Shown: piece by piece, positions 51,675 to 61,242 of the stretch
Numbering within the stretch: the first letter of the stretch is position 1
Layout of the letters: each line of letters starts with the position of its first letter
Assembly (NCBI RefSeq): GCF_000494755.1
Contig: NC_022657.1
Coordinates: 4,874,001-4,938,000 of the forward strand
Direction of reading: 5' to 3'
DNA length: 64,000 nt
DNA from: Amorphoplanes friuliensis DSM 7358
GTDB lineage: Bacteria > Actinomycetota > Actinomycetes > Mycobacteriales > Micromonosporaceae
The notes under the pieces: generated by a model
What the model saw: only the letters and a program-made list of their open reading frames with translations
Databases searched by the model: none
Told to the model about the DNA's origin: nothing
Made by a program: the position numbers and the translations under genes

Positions 51675-53906
51675 GTGCGGACTCTCACCTGGCGAGGACT
51701 CTCGCCGGCCGTTCTGGCGGTCGTCACGCTCACCCTGCTCGGGCAGGTCGTGAGCGTCCTCGACGCGTCCGCCCGGCCGTGGATCCTCGCGGCCTCGGTG
51801 CCCCTGCTCGACCTGCTCGGCGCCGTCTACAGCTTCCGGGCGGCGCGGCGCAGCCCGTACCCGCTCGCGTGGCAGTGCGCGGGGGTCGCCCGCAGCGCCG
51901 CGGTGGTCACCACGGTGACGCTGATGGTGAGCGGGGCGACCGGGGACGAGGTCTGGTGGTGGGTGGGCACGTTCAGCCGCCTGCTGATGTTCGTCCTGCT
52001 GGCGGCCGGGGCCTTCTCCAGCCGGATCATGGAGCTACGCGGCCGGCGCCGGCACGCGTTCCTGGCCGAGATCCTCACCGTGCTGGCCGGCGGGTTCATG
52101 CTGGTCTGGTATTTCGTGCTCAATCCCATGTTCCTGAGCGGTGAGCCGAGCCACCTGTGGGTCTCGACGATCGGTTTTGCCGCCGGCGACCTGCTGCTGC
52201 TGATCGCCGCGAGCACCCTGCTGCTGGGCGGCGCGGTCCCCCACCTCCGGCATCCCGTCGCACCCCTGGTGATGGGCATGGCGCTCTATCTCGTCGCGGA
52301 CTCGGCGTGGTCGTCGATCAGCGTGCACGGCGCCGAGCCGGCCGACTCTGCGCTCGCCTGCCTGCTCATGGTCCTCGCCTGTCTGCTGCTGACCCTCTCG
52401 CCGATGCTGCTGGCCTCCGGACCTCAGGCGCCCGGGGTTCGCAGCCGCCTGTCGGAGCAGCCGAAGTGGTCGGCGCGGCTCCCCGCCCTCGCGCTCGGGC
52501 TGGGCGGGACCCTGATGCTCGTCGTCACCGTGCGCGAGGACGACATGATGCCCTGGGGTGGTCTGGTCATCGGCCTGATCGTGATGGCCGCGGCCGTCAT
52601 GCTGCGCCAGGTGATCTCGCTCCGCGACAGCCGTGACCTCGTGGTCTCCGACATGCTGACCGGGCTGGCGAACCGCACCGGCCTCGACAACGCCATCACC
52701 CAGGCGGTCAAGCGCCGGGAGCACGTCGCGGTCCTGCTCATCGACCTCGACGGCTTCAAGCTGGTCAACGACGCGTACGGGCACGCCGCCGGTGACACGG
52801 TGCTGGTCGAGTTCGCCCATCAGATGCGGTCGACCGTTCGCACCGGCGACGTGCCCGCCCGCATCGGTGGTGACGAGTTCGCGGTGCTGCTCACCGACAT
52901 CACCACACCCGAGCACGCCACCGCCGCCGCCCAACGGATCCTGGCCGCTGCGGCGGCGAACCCCGTCCGGCTCGGCGAGGACGTCCTGCCGATCCGGGCG
53001 AGCATCGGTGTGGCGATCGGGACCGGTGAGGACTCGACCAAGGACCTGCTGCGCCGCGCCGACGTGGCGATGTACCAGGCCAAGCGGGCCGGGACCCACG
53101 CCTGGACGCTGCACGACCCGTCGATGACCGACCGGCGCGCCGAGGACGCCGCCCTCTCCGACGACCTCGCGCTGGCCCTCGACCGCGGCGAGCTCCACGT
53201 CCTCTTCCAGCCCATGGTCGATCTGACCAGCGGCCGGCCGATCGGCGCCGAGGCCCTGGTCCGGTGGCAGCACCCGACCCGCGGCATCGTCTCCCCGGTG
53301 CGGTTCATCCCCATCGCCGAACGCTCCGGGATCATCACCGAGATCGGGCTGTTCGTTCTCGAACAGGCGCTGCTGCAGCTCAAAGCCTGGCGGCAGCCGC
53401 TCTACATCAGCGTCAACCTCTCGCCGCGACAGCTGAGCGAGCCCACGATCGTGCACGACATCCTGGCCGTCCTCGGCCGCACGGGTGTGCCGCCGCAATC
53501 ACTCGTCCTCGAGGTCACCGAGTCCGCGATCGTCGACGAGAAGACCGGCATCGCTGCCCTGCGCGCGTTGCGGGAGCACGGCATCCGCGTCGCCATCGAC
53601 GACTTCGGCACCGGGTACAGCTCCCTGCAGTACCTGACGCGGCTGCCCGTCGACATCCTCAAGATCGACCGCAGCTTTGTCGGCGAGCTCAACGGCACTC
53701 CCGCCGGGTCCGCGATCACCGAGGCTGTCATCCGGCTCAGCCAGGTCCTGAACCTGACCACGGTGGCCGAGGGCATCGAGACGGCCGAGCAGGCCGCCGA
53801 ACTGCTCACCCTGGGCTGCGACACCGGGCAGGGCTACCTGTACGCCCGGCCGCTGCCCGGACCCGACCTCGACCAGCTCATGACGACAACACGTCAGGGC
53901 GTCTGA
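51675..53906 (+). CDS. Membrane diguanylate cyclase/phosphodiesterase (GGDEF-EAL)
   Basis: A 743-residue c-di-GMP enzyme. The N-terminal ~300 residues have eight or nine hydrophobic helices (a MASE-like sensor). The cyclase domain has an intact RIGGDEF (~398-402) after DLDGFKLVNDAYGH. The phosphodiesterase domain has GAEALVRW (EAL ~526-528), VNLSPRQL, VTESAIV, IDDFGTGYSSL and KIDRSFV, the expected metal-site residues. Both activities may be present. It starts at GTG 51675, close to the divergent chemoreceptor, and may link c-di-GMP to motility or polymer production. Confidence 0.92.
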   Translation: MRTLTWRGLSPAVLAVVTLTLLGQVVSVLDASARPWILAASVPLLDLLGAVYSFRAARRSPYPLAWQCAGVARSAAVVTTVTLMVSGATGDEVWWWVGTFSRLLMFVLLAAGAFSSRIMELRGRRRHAFLAEILTVLAGGFMLVWYFVLNPMFLSGEPSHLWVSTIGFAAGDLLLLIAASTLLLGGAVPHLRHPVAPLVMGMALYLVADSAWSSISVHGAEPADSALACLLMVLACLLLTLSPMLLASGPQAPGVRSRLSEQPKWSARLPALALGLGGTLMLVVTVREDDMMPWGGLVIGLIVMAAAVMLRQVISLRDSRDLVVSDMLTGLANRTGLDNAITQAVKRREHVAVLLIDLDGFKLVNDAYGHAAGDTVLVEFAHQMRSTVRTGDVPARIGGDEFAVLLTDITTPEHATAAAQRILAAAAANPVRLGEDVLPIRASIGVAIGTGEDSTKDLLRRADVAMYQAKRAGTHAWTLHDPSMTDRRAEDAALSDDLALALDRGELHVLFQPMVDLTSGRPIGAEALVRWQHPTRGIVSPVRFIPIAERSGIITEIGLFVLEQALLQLKAWRQPLYISVNLSPRQLSEPTIVHDILAVLGRTGVPPQSLVLEVTESAIVDEKTGIAALRALREHGIRVAIDDFGTGYSSLQYLTRLPVDILKIDRSFVGELNGTPAGSAITEAVIRLSQVLNLTTVAEGIETAEQAAELLTLGCDTGQGYLYARPLPGPDLDQLMTTTRQGV

Positions 53907-53958
53907 TACATCGGCTTGGTGACTGCGCCGCCGGTCGAAGGCGTGCTAAACCGTCGCC

Positions 53959-56220
53959 ATGGCTGGATGGGTCGAGCACGGTACGGCGGACTGGACCGAG
54001 TTGCGCGTCCACGGGGTCTCGGGCACCCCGCCGGAGGCGATGCTCGAGCACCCCACGGTGCGGAGGGTCTCCGGCGACGCCGCCAGCGGCTTCTACCGCC
54101 GGGTGTGGCAGGCGCGGTCGATCGCCGCCGACGACCGCACGAGCGTCCTGGAGGCGTACTCGTGGGGTGGTCTGACCGCGGGCAGCAAGCTGCGGGCGCT
54201 GTGGTTGTTGCTGATCCCGTTCCTGCTGGCCAACGTGGCTTTTTACGCGCGGCCCGCGGACCGTCCGGGCTTCCGGCAGCGGCTCGGCGAGGCGGTGCAG
54301 CGGTTGTTCGCGCTCACCATCACCGCGACGCTGGTGCTGGCCACGGTGAACGTGTCGATGGACTTCGCCGGCTGGCAGTGTGTCCGGCCCGGCGGTGCGG
54401 GGTCGTGCAGTTCGGCCTGGGCGGGTTTCCTCTCCTGGCCGTGGCTGGACACACCGGGGCGGCGGATCGCGCTGACCGCGCTCGTGCCGATCGCCGTCGT
54501 CGCCCTGCTGTGGTGGCTCGCCAACAAGACGTGGTGCGCCAACGAGGTCACCCCGGTCGAGGCCGTCGACGCGGACAACGGCCAGCACTCACCTCTCGAG
54601 AACCGCCGCATGTGGAACAGTGCCCGGCCCGTACGCCGGCTGCGGGCCGTGCACGTCACGGCCGCGCTGGCCCTCGTCGGGATCCTGGCCCTGGCGCCCT
54701 TCACCCGGGACCGGCCGACGCTGCTGTCCGGAAGCCTGATGGGCGTTCTGCTGGCGACCGGACTGCTGAGCCTGGTCCTGGTCTGCCTGCCGAGCATGTC
54801 CGACCGGCCGGACACCGGCACCGAGGACGACGGCGGGGCCTCCACACGGTTCATCGCCTCACTGCCGTGGCTGACCCTCGGCCTGGTCGCGGTCTCGCTC
54901 GCCTGGATGTGGTTCGCGAAGCCGGTGCCGACGGGCTCACCCGGTGCACCCCGCACGTCACTGCCGTGGTTGTCGGCGGCGGTCCACATCGGCATCACCG
55001 TCCAGATCGTGCTGCTGATCATCATGGTGGTCCTGCTCACCGCCGTCCGCCGCCACAACAAGGGCGCAGCCTGGTTCGGATATGCCACCGCGATCCTGAT
55101 GCTCTTCGGGTCGGCGCTGTCGGGCGCCTACGCGGCGGCGATGGTGCTGGCCGTCGCCCACCTGCTCGGCAAGCCGATGCCGCGCGACCGGGGCATCGAT
55201 CCCCTCGTCACGCCGATGCCCTACTTCTGGGCGGCCGCCCTCGCGCTCGTCGTCGCCGCGGCAGCCGTGATCGTCGGCCTCTACGGATACTGGTCGCTGC
55301 GCCGGCTCGCCCGCGGCGCCATGCTCACCAAGGTCAACATCACCTACCCCGGCAACACCGATCCCGTACGCGCCAGAGCGATCGCGAAGCAGTGGGCCCT
55401 GGCCACCGCCGACAAAACTCTGCGCCAGGTGGCCGGGCGGTTCGTCGCCCTCACCGTGGTCCTGATCGTGGCGGCCTGCATCGGCTACGCGGCCGAGCAG
55501 ACCGCGGTCACCGACACCCCGGTGCTGGCGGGCATGGCCAACGTCGGCGACTGGCTCATCGGCCTGTTCGCCGCCGGGCTGCTCTACCTCGGGCGGCAGA
55601 CCTTCCGGAATGCCAACACCCGGAGGCTCGTCGGCATCATCTGGGACCTGGGCACCTTCTGGCCACGGGCCGCCCATCCCCTGGCGCCGCCCTGTTACGC
55701 CGAGCGGGCGGTCCCCGAGCTCGTCAACCGCATCGACCACCTGCGCCGGGACGGCACCGCCAACGTGCTGCTCTCCTGCCACTCCCAGGGCACGGTGCTG
55801 GGCGCCGCGGTGATCATGCAGCTGACGTACGAACAGAGCAGCTCCGTCGCGCTGCTGACCTACGGCGCCCCGCTGGACCGGCTGTACGCGCCGTTCTTCC
55901 CGGCGTACTTCGGCCCGGCCCAGCTGCGCCGCACGGGCTCGTTCCTCGTCCACGGTACGGACCTCCCGGTGGCCCGGTGGCCGTGGCGCAACCTCTACCG
56001 CCCGAGCGACCCGATCGGCGGTCCGGTCCTCGGCGCCGACTGCGTCGATCGACCCTTGGTGGACCCGGTCTTCGGCCGCGCCGCCGGCGACATCTCGTAC
56101 CCGCCGACCCTGGGCCACTCGGGTTACACCGACGCCCCCGAGTGGGCCGCGGCGGTGGAAGAGGTCAAGGAGCTGCGGCTGAGCCAGGTGCCCTATGGTT
56201 TGCTGGCCACACCGCCGTAG
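53959..56220 (+). CDS. Large polytopic membrane protein with lipase-like alpha/beta hydrolase ends
   Basis: A 753-residue protein. The soluble start (TELRVHGVSGTPPEAMLEHP) resembles the first strand and oxyanion loop of a hydrolase. Ten or so membrane helices lie between ~75 and ~560. The C-terminal part holds a nucleophile elbow VLLSCHSQGTVLGAA (Ser ~609), YGAPLDRLYAPFFPAYF and a late histidine (LGHSGY). So one hydrolase domain appears split around a membrane region. Similar unnamed proteins occur in actinobacteria; function is unknown. The ATG at 53959 begins the conserved part. Its end overlaps the convergent methyltransferase by 28 bases. Confidence 0.75.
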   Translation: MAGWVEHGTADWTELRVHGVSGTPPEAMLEHPTVRRVSGDAASGFYRRVWQARSIAADDRTSVLEAYSWGGLTAGSKLRALWLLLIPFLLANVAFYARPADRPGFRQRLGEAVQRLFALTITATLVLATVNVSMDFAGWQCVRPGGAGSCSSAWAGFLSWPWLDTPGRRIALTALVPIAVVALLWWLANKTWCANEVTPVEAVDADNGQHSPLENRRMWNSARPVRRLRAVHVTAALALVGILALAPFTRDRPTLLSGSLMGVLLATGLLSLVLVCLPSMSDRPDTGTEDDGGASTRFIASLPWLTLGLVAVSLAWMWFAKPVPTGSPGAPRTSLPWLSAAVHIGITVQIVLLIIMVVLLTAVRRHNKGAAWFGYATAILMLFGSALSGAYAAAMVLAVAHLLGKPMPRDRGIDPLVTPMPYFWAAALALVVAAAAVIVGLYGYWSLRRLARGAMLTKVNITYPGNTDPVRARAIAKQWALATADKTLRQVAGRFVALTVVLIVAACIGYAAEQTAVTDTPVLAGMANVGDWLIGLFAAGLLYLGRQTFRNANTRRLVGIIWDLGTFWPRAAHPLAPPCYAERAVPELVNRIDHLRRDGTANVLLSCHSQGTVLGAAVIMQLTYEQSSSVALLTYGAPLDRLYAPFFPAYFGPAQLRRTGSFLVHGTDLPVARWPWRNLYRPSDPIGGPVLGADCVDRPLVDPVFGRAAGDISYPPTLGHSGYTDAPEWAAAVEEVKELRLSQVPYGLLATPP

Positions 56221-56984
56221 AGCGCGACCTGGGCGTCGGTGAGGGTCTCCTCGTGGTCGGGGCGCCAGCGCAGGATCGGCACGACGCCCGGCTCGACGAG
56301 CTCCAGACCGGTGAAGAAGCGAGCAACGTCGTCGTGGCCGCGCAAGCGGGTGGTGATGCCCTGGCGGCGCATGATCGCGGCGAAGCGGGCCCACGACTCC
56401 GGGTCGTGGTCGTCGGTGATGTGCGACAGCACCAGCCAGCTCCCGCTGGGCAGACCGGCCATCAGCCGGTCGACGATCGACCACGGGTCGGCGTCGTCGT
56501 CGAGGAAGTGCAGGATCGCGAGCAGCAGCACCGCCACGGGCTCGTCGAGGTCGAGGGTCTCGCGGAGCTCCGGTGCCTTCAGGATCCCGTCGACGTCCTG
56601 GAGGCTGGCGTCCACGTAGGCCGTCCGGCCCTCGGGGCTGCTGGTCAGCAGGGCGCGGGCGTGGGTGAGGACGATCGGGTCGTTGTCCGCGTACACGATG
56701 CGGGCCGTGGGGTCGATCGCCTGCGCGACCTCGTGGACGTTGGGTGAGGTGGGCAGGCCCGTACCGATGTCGAGGAACTGCCGGACGCCGGCCTCACCGG
56801 CCAGGAAACGCACGGCCCGCTGAAGAAAAGCACGGTTCTGCAGGGGTGCCGTGGCGGCGTTCGGGTTGACCTTGAGGCCTTCGGCCGCGGCGGCACGGTC
56901 GGCGGCGAAGTTGTCCTTGCCACCGAGCAGCACGTCGTAGACGCGCGCGGGGTGGGGACGCCCGGTATCCAGAGGTTCGGCCAC
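56193..56984 (-). CDS. SAM-dependent methyltransferase, DUF574 family
   Basis: A 263-residue protein of the actinobacteria-specific DUF574 methyltransferase family, recognised by PHPARVYDVLLGGKDNFAAD near the start, QFLDIGTGLPTSPNVHEVAQ (SAM loop), VYADNDPIVLTHARALL and VLLLAILHFLDDDADPWSIV. These genes occur in many copies in filamentous actinobacteria and have no settled substrate. The GTG at 56984 places the family's usual eight-residue lead before PHPARVYD. Its 3' end overlaps the convergent membrane-hydrolase gene. Confidence 0.9.
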   Translation of the reverse strand: MAEPLDTGRPHPARVYDVLLGGKDNFAADRAAAAEGLKVNPNAATAPLQNRAFLQRAVRFLAGEAGVRQFLDIGTGLPTSPNVHEVAQAIDPTARIVYADNDPIVLTHARALLTSSPEGRTAYVDASLQDVDGILKAPELRETLDLDEPVAVLLLAILHFLDDDADPWSIVDRLMAGLPSGSWLVLSHITDDHDPESWARFAAIMRRQGITTRLRGHDDVARFFTGLELVEPGVVPILRWRPDHEETLTDAQVALYGGVASKP

Positions 56985-57001
56985 GTCGTCAGCATAGGAC
57001 T

Positions 57002-59680
57002 TCAGCCGTCCTGCAGACGCACCCAGATGCGGTCGCGGGTGAACGGCAGGTCGGTGAAACGCACCCCGGTCGCGTCGCGCAGGGCGTTGGCCAGGGCGGG
57101 GGCGACCGGATTGAACGGGCTCTCGCTCATCGACTTGGCACCGAGCGGCCCGATCGAGTCGGCCGTGTCGGCGAAGACGACCTCGGTGTGCGGCACGTCC
57201 GCGAACGTCGGCAGGTGGTACTGCCGGAACCCGGCGGTCGTCACCCGGCCCCCGTCGTCGAGGTCGACGTGCTCGGCCAGGGTCGCGCCGATGGCCTGGG
57301 CGACACCGCCCTCGATCTGGCCCCGGCACTGCAGCGGGTTCATGACCGTGCCGGCGTCGGCACTGTGGACGCTGCGCAGGATCCGCAGCTCACCGGTGCC
57401 GGGGTCGACGGCGATGCGGAACCACTGGGCGTTGAACGCGACCGACCGCGGGCTGCCCGTCCAGTGACCCTCGGCCCGGATCGGGGACGCCGCCGAGGCC
57501 GCCAGGTCCTTGAGCGTCAGCCGGCCGTTCTGCAGCTCGACGGCGTCGGGAGCGAGACCGACGGCACCCGGACCGGCCAGCGTCAGCAGCTGCTCGCGCA
57601 GCGCCCGGGCGGCGTGCAGGACGGCCTGACCTGCGACGACCACACCCGTGGAGGCGAACGCGCCGGTGTCGTGGCCGACGACGTCGGTGTCGGACTGGCG
57701 GACCAGGACGCGGTCCGGCGTGGTGCCGAGCGTGTCGGCGACGATCTGGGTGTGCACGGTGGTGCTGCCGTTGCCGAACTCCGACGTACCGACCGCGATC
57801 TCGTACCGGCCGTCCGGCAGCAGGGTGACCGCCGCGTCCGCGAAGTGCCCGCCGGGCGGACCGGCCGCGATCATCGCCAGCGCCATGCCCTCACCCGTGA
57901 GCCACCCCTCGGGCGCCGGCGGGGCCGGATCGTGGGAGGCGGCCCGGACGGCGTCGAGGCACTGGTCGAGACCGTAACTGGCGATCATCAGGTCGTCGGC
58001 GTGGTCACCGGGGGCAGCCAGCGGCTCACCGGGACGCACGATGTTGCGCTCGCGCAGCAGCACCGGGTCCAGGTCGAGGCGGCGGGCCAGCTCGTCCAGG
58101 ACCGACTCGACCGCGAACGAGACCTGACCCAGCCCGTACCCGCGGAACGCTCCGGACGGGACGGTATTGGTGTAGACGGCGAACGCGTCGACCTTCTTGT
58201 TCGCGCAGCGGTAGACGGCGATCGACTCGTGGCAGCCGTGGTACATGACCGCCGGTCCGTGGTTGCCGTAGGCGCCGGTGTCCGACACGACCCGCAACGA
58301 CAACGCCGTCAGGGTGCCGTCGCTGCGGGCGCCCGCCTTCATCTCGACGATGAACGGGTGCCGCGTGGTGGCCGAGGTGAACTGCTCGGCGCGGGTGTAC
58401 TCGAGCTTGACCGGGCGGCCCGTCTTACGTACGGCCAGGGCGACCAGGTCCTCGACCAGCATCTCCTGCTTGCCACCGAAGCCGCCGCCGACCCGGCCGG
58501 TGAGCACCCGGACCTCGTCCAGGGGCAGGTCGAAGAGGTCGGCCAGGGCGCGGCGGGTCAGGAACGGGGTCTGCGTGCTCGACCGGAGGGTCAGCCGGCC
58601 GGTGTCGTCGAGCCAGCCGAGCGCGCCGTGGGTCTCCAGGGCGGCGTGCTGGACGCGGGGAGTGCGGAACGTCTGGGCGTACACGACTGCGGCGTCCGCG
58701 AAGCCGGCGGCGACATCACCCAGCTCGGCGTGCAGCTCACCGACGACGTTCTCCGCCGGGCGCGCGATGCGGTGGCTCGCGTCCTTGTCGCCGTGCACGG
58801 CCGGTGCTCCCGGCCGCATCGCGGCTTCCGGGTCGGTCACCGCGGGCAGGATCTCGTACGCCACGCGCAGGCGCCGGCACCCCTCCTCGGCCGCACCCTC
58901 GGTGTCGGCGACAACGGCGGCGACCCGCTGGCCCACGTGCCGCACCACGTCGTCGAGCACACGGGTGTCGGCGGGGTCCTCGACCGGATGCTCGTGGCGG
59001 GCGGTGGAGAAGTGCCGGGCCGGTGCGTCCTCGTGGGTCAGCACCGCCTGCACGCCGGGCACGGCGAGCGCCTCGGTGGTGTCGATGGAGACGATGCGGG
59101 CGTGCGCGTGCGGCGAGCGCAGCACCTTGAGGTGCAGCAGGCCCGGAACGTCCACGTCGAACGTGTAGCGGGCGGTGCCGGTGACCACCTGCGGTCCGGC
59201 CGGTGCGCCGAGACTCGCACCGACGGCCTCACCCGCGCCCGGCTCCTCGACCGTGCGGACACCGTGGATCGCATCGGCGATCGCGCGGTAACCGGTGCAG
59301 CGGCAGAGGTTGCCCTTGAGCGCCCGGGGCAGATCGGCGAGCTTCTCCTCGTCCAGCGCGGCCGTGGTCATGATCATGCCGGCGGTGCAGAACCCGCACT
59401 GGAAGCCCTGCGCGTCCAGGAAACGCTGCTGCACCGGGTGCAGGCCGTCCGGCGGTGCCAGGCCCTCGATCGTGGTGACCTGCCGGCCCTGCGCGCGGAA
59501 CGCCGGGTAGACGCAGCTGTGCACAGGCTGTCCGTCCACGTGCACCGTGCAGGCGCCGCAGTCGCCGGTGTCGCAGCCCTTCTTGACACCGAAGCAGCCC
59601 TCCTCGCGCAGGTAGGTGCGCAGGCACTGCCCTGCCCGCGGTGCCCGCTCGTGGTCGGTGCCGTTGATCCGGACGCTCAT
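57002..59680 (-). CDS. Molybdenum hydroxylase, fused [2Fe-2S] and molybdopterin-binding subunit (xanthine dehydrogenase family)
   Basis: An 892-residue fusion. Residues 1-140 are the iron-sulfur subunit: plant-type cluster CDTGDCGAC (36-44) with HSC (56), second cluster CGFC (~94-97) and CRCTGY (~129-134). Residues ~165-892 are the large Mo-binding subunit with GGGFGGKQE, AFRGYGLGQV, TEFGNG-like TSEFGNGSTTVH and the terminal GAKSMSESP containing the catalytic Glu. The FAD subunit is a separate gene overlapping by four bases. It hydroxylates a purine or other N-heterocycle or aldehyde; substrate not determinable here. Confidence 0.92.
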   Translation of the reverse strand: MSVRINGTDHERAPRAGQCLRTYLREEGCFGVKKGCDTGDCGACTVHVDGQPVHSCVYPAFRAQGRQVTTIEGLAPPDGLHPVQQRFLDAQGFQCGFCTAGMIMTTAALDEEKLADLPRALKGNLCRCTGYRAIADAIHGVRTVEEPGAGEAVGASLGAPAGPQVVTGTARYTFDVDVPGLLHLKVLRSPHAHARIVSIDTTEALAVPGVQAVLTHEDAPARHFSTARHEHPVEDPADTRVLDDVVRHVGQRVAAVVADTEGAAEEGCRRLRVAYEILPAVTDPEAAMRPGAPAVHGDKDASHRIARPAENVVGELHAELGDVAAGFADAAVVYAQTFRTPRVQHAALETHGALGWLDDTGRLTLRSSTQTPFLTRRALADLFDLPLDEVRVLTGRVGGGFGGKQEMLVEDLVALAVRKTGRPVKLEYTRAEQFTSATTRHPFIVEMKAGARSDGTLTALSLRVVSDTGAYGNHGPAVMYHGCHESIAVYRCANKKVDAFAVYTNTVPSGAFRGYGLGQVSFAVESVLDELARRLDLDPVLLRERNIVRPGEPLAAPGDHADDLMIASYGLDQCLDAVRAASHDPAPPAPEGWLTGEGMALAMIAAGPPGGHFADAAVTLLPDGRYEIAVGTSEFGNGSTTVHTQIVADTLGTTPDRVLVRQSDTDVVGHDTGAFASTGVVVAGQAVLHAARALREQLLTLAGPGAVGLAPDAVELQNGRLTLKDLAASAASPIRAEGHWTGSPRSVAFNAQWFRIAVDPGTGELRILRSVHSADAGTVMNPLQCRGQIEGGVAQAIGATLAEHVDLDDGGRVTTAGFRQYHLPTFADVPHTEVVFADTADSIGPLGAKSMSESPFNPVAPALANALRDATGVRFTDLPFTRDRIWVRLQDG

Positions 59681-60483
59681 GCGGCCAGCTCCGCCCGGAT
59701 CTCCTCCGCGAAGCGTCCCGTCAGGTGCTGGCGCCACGCGGGGAGGCCGTGCACGTCGTCGACGTAGTCGTCGTCGGCGATGGTGTCCCGCAGCGCCGCG
59801 GCGAGCAGGCCGGCCGCGGGAACGTCCGGGAAGCGGAGCTGGAACGGACGCACTGTGGACCCGGTCACCGTCAGCACCAGGCCACCGCCGGGCTCGAGCC
59901 GCCCGGCGATCAGCGCCGCGGACCGGCCGTGGGTGAACAGCGAACCCTGCCGCAACGCCGTACGCCCGGTCAGTGCGGCCGCGGGCAGCGTGATCGAACG
60001 CAGCAGCTCGCCGTCGGTCAGCGCGGTCGTTCCCTCGCCGGTGACGAAGCGGGCGACCGGCATCCGTCGTTCGCCGCCCGGACCGAGGATCAGGCACTCG
60101 CCGTCCAGCGCGGCGGTCAGCGCGATCATCGGGCCGGCGGGCAGGGCGGCGCAGAGGTTGCCGCCGACCGTCGCGACGTTCCAGATCTTGAAGGAGGCGA
60201 GGAACGCCCGGCAGCACGCGGTGGCGAGCCCGTGGAAGGCGGTGAAGTGCGCTGCGCCCTCGAAACCGGCCAGGTCGGCGACCGTACAGGTCGCGGCGAT
60301 CTCCAGCCCGTCGTCACGCACCGTGATCGGGGTCCAGCCGGCGGCAGCCAGGTCCAGCAGCCGCGTGACGCCGGGATCCGGCTCGGCGAAGAGCGCCGTC
60401 CCGCCGGCGAGCCAGGCGTCACCAGGACGCCACTGCCCCACCGCGGCCGGGCTGACCACCTCGACGACCGTGTGCAGATCCAC
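59677..60483 (-). CDS. Molybdenum hydroxylase FAD-binding subunit
   Basis: A 268-residue FAD subunit of the xanthine dehydrogenase/CO dehydrogenase medium-chain type. The FAD pyrophosphate loop is LAGGTALFAEP near residue 25-35, the second FAD motif is NVATVGGNLCAALPAG, and the C-terminal CO_deh_flav_C domain follows (~165-265). It passes electrons from the iron-sulfur clusters to NAD or another acceptor. Its stop overlaps the start of the fused large subunit, so the pair makes a complete enzyme. Confidence 0.9.
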   Translation of the reverse strand: MDLHTVVEVVSPAAVGQWRPGDAWLAGGTALFAEPDPGVTRLLDLAAAGWTPITVRDDGLEIAATCTVADLAGFEGAAHFTAFHGLATACCRAFLASFKIWNVATVGGNLCAALPAGPMIALTAALDGECLILGPGGERRMPVARFVTGEGTTALTDGELLRSITLPAAALTGRTALRQGSLFTHGRSAALIAGRLEPGGGLVLTVTGSTVRPFQLRFPDVPAAGLLAAALRDTIADDDYVDDVHGLPAWRQHLTGRFAEEIRAELAA

Positions 60484-60611
60484 GTGTGATCCCCCGATCC
60501 TCCACTGCGGTGCCTGGTCCGGAACAACGGTACGTTACGCGGCGTGTGTTTCCGGCGCGCGAACAGTTATCGTCGCCTGCGGGCAGTGATCGACGGGGAG
60601 ACGAGGCGCTG

Positions 60612-61241
60612 ATGCGGCCGTTGCGGCACGGGTACACCAATGACACCCGGGGTGACGGCAGTGTGGTGATCAAGCGGTACACCGGACCCGACGCCCCGCG
60701 CCGCTGGGCCACGGAGCGTGACGCCCTGGAGACCCTCGCGGGCCGCCTGCCCGTCCCTGCGGTGCTCGCCGCGCGCACCGGGGAGTTGCACCTGGCCCAC
60801 CTGCCCGGAGTGCACGGGCAGGAACTGATCGATGCCGGTCAGGCACCCGCCGTGCTGCACTCCTGCGGGACGATGCTGCGGCGGCTGCAGTCCGAGGGTG
60901 TCGTGCACGGCGACTACGGGCCCAACAACCTGCTCTTCGACGCGCACACGTACGAGGTGTCCGCGGTCCTCGACTGGGAATGGTCGCACCCGGGCACCGG
61001 CACGATCGGCGACCTGGCCTGGTGCGAGTGGATCGTTCGCACCCACCACCCGGCCGAAACCGGGGCGCTGCCCGAGCTCTTCGCCGGCTACGGCAGCCGC
61101 CCGCCCTGGAACGAGCGCCGCAGCGCCATGCTCGCCAAGTGCCGTCAGATGCTGGCGCTGCGCCGCCAACTCGGCACCGCCGACCCCGGTTACACGCGCT
61201 GGGAGGGCCACATCGCCACGACCTCCGACTGGGCGGAATGA
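60612..61241 (+). CDS. Aminoglycoside phosphotransferase-like kinase
   Basis: A 209-residue small kinase of the APH/choline kinase fold. The catalytic loop is GVVHGDYGPNNLLF (HGDxxxxN) and the metal Asp lies in AVLDWEWSHPG. The N-terminal lobe is short (VIKRYTG holds the ATP Lys). Substrate unknown: family members phosphorylate aminoglycosides, choline, homoserine or sugars. The ATG at 60612 follows GAGG by five bases. It is the first of three tightly linked genes (kinase, hydrolase, permease). Confidence 0.85.
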   Translation: MRPLRHGYTNDTRGDGSVVIKRYTGPDAPRRWATERDALETLAGRLPVPAVLAARTGELHLAHLPGVHGQELIDAGQAPAVLHSCGTMLRRLQSEGVVHGDYGPNNLLFDAHTYEVSAVLDWEWSHPGTGTIGDLAWCEWIVRTHHPAETGALPELFAGYGSRPPWNERRSAMLAKCRQMLALRRQLGTADPGYTRWEGHIATTSDWAE

Positions 61242-61242
61242 C

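Noticed and set aside
57188..59767. Forward open frame (859 codons) over the molybdenum hydroxylase genes
   Set aside because: Antisense shadow of the hydroxylase, whose cluster and molybdopterin motifs are unmistakable.
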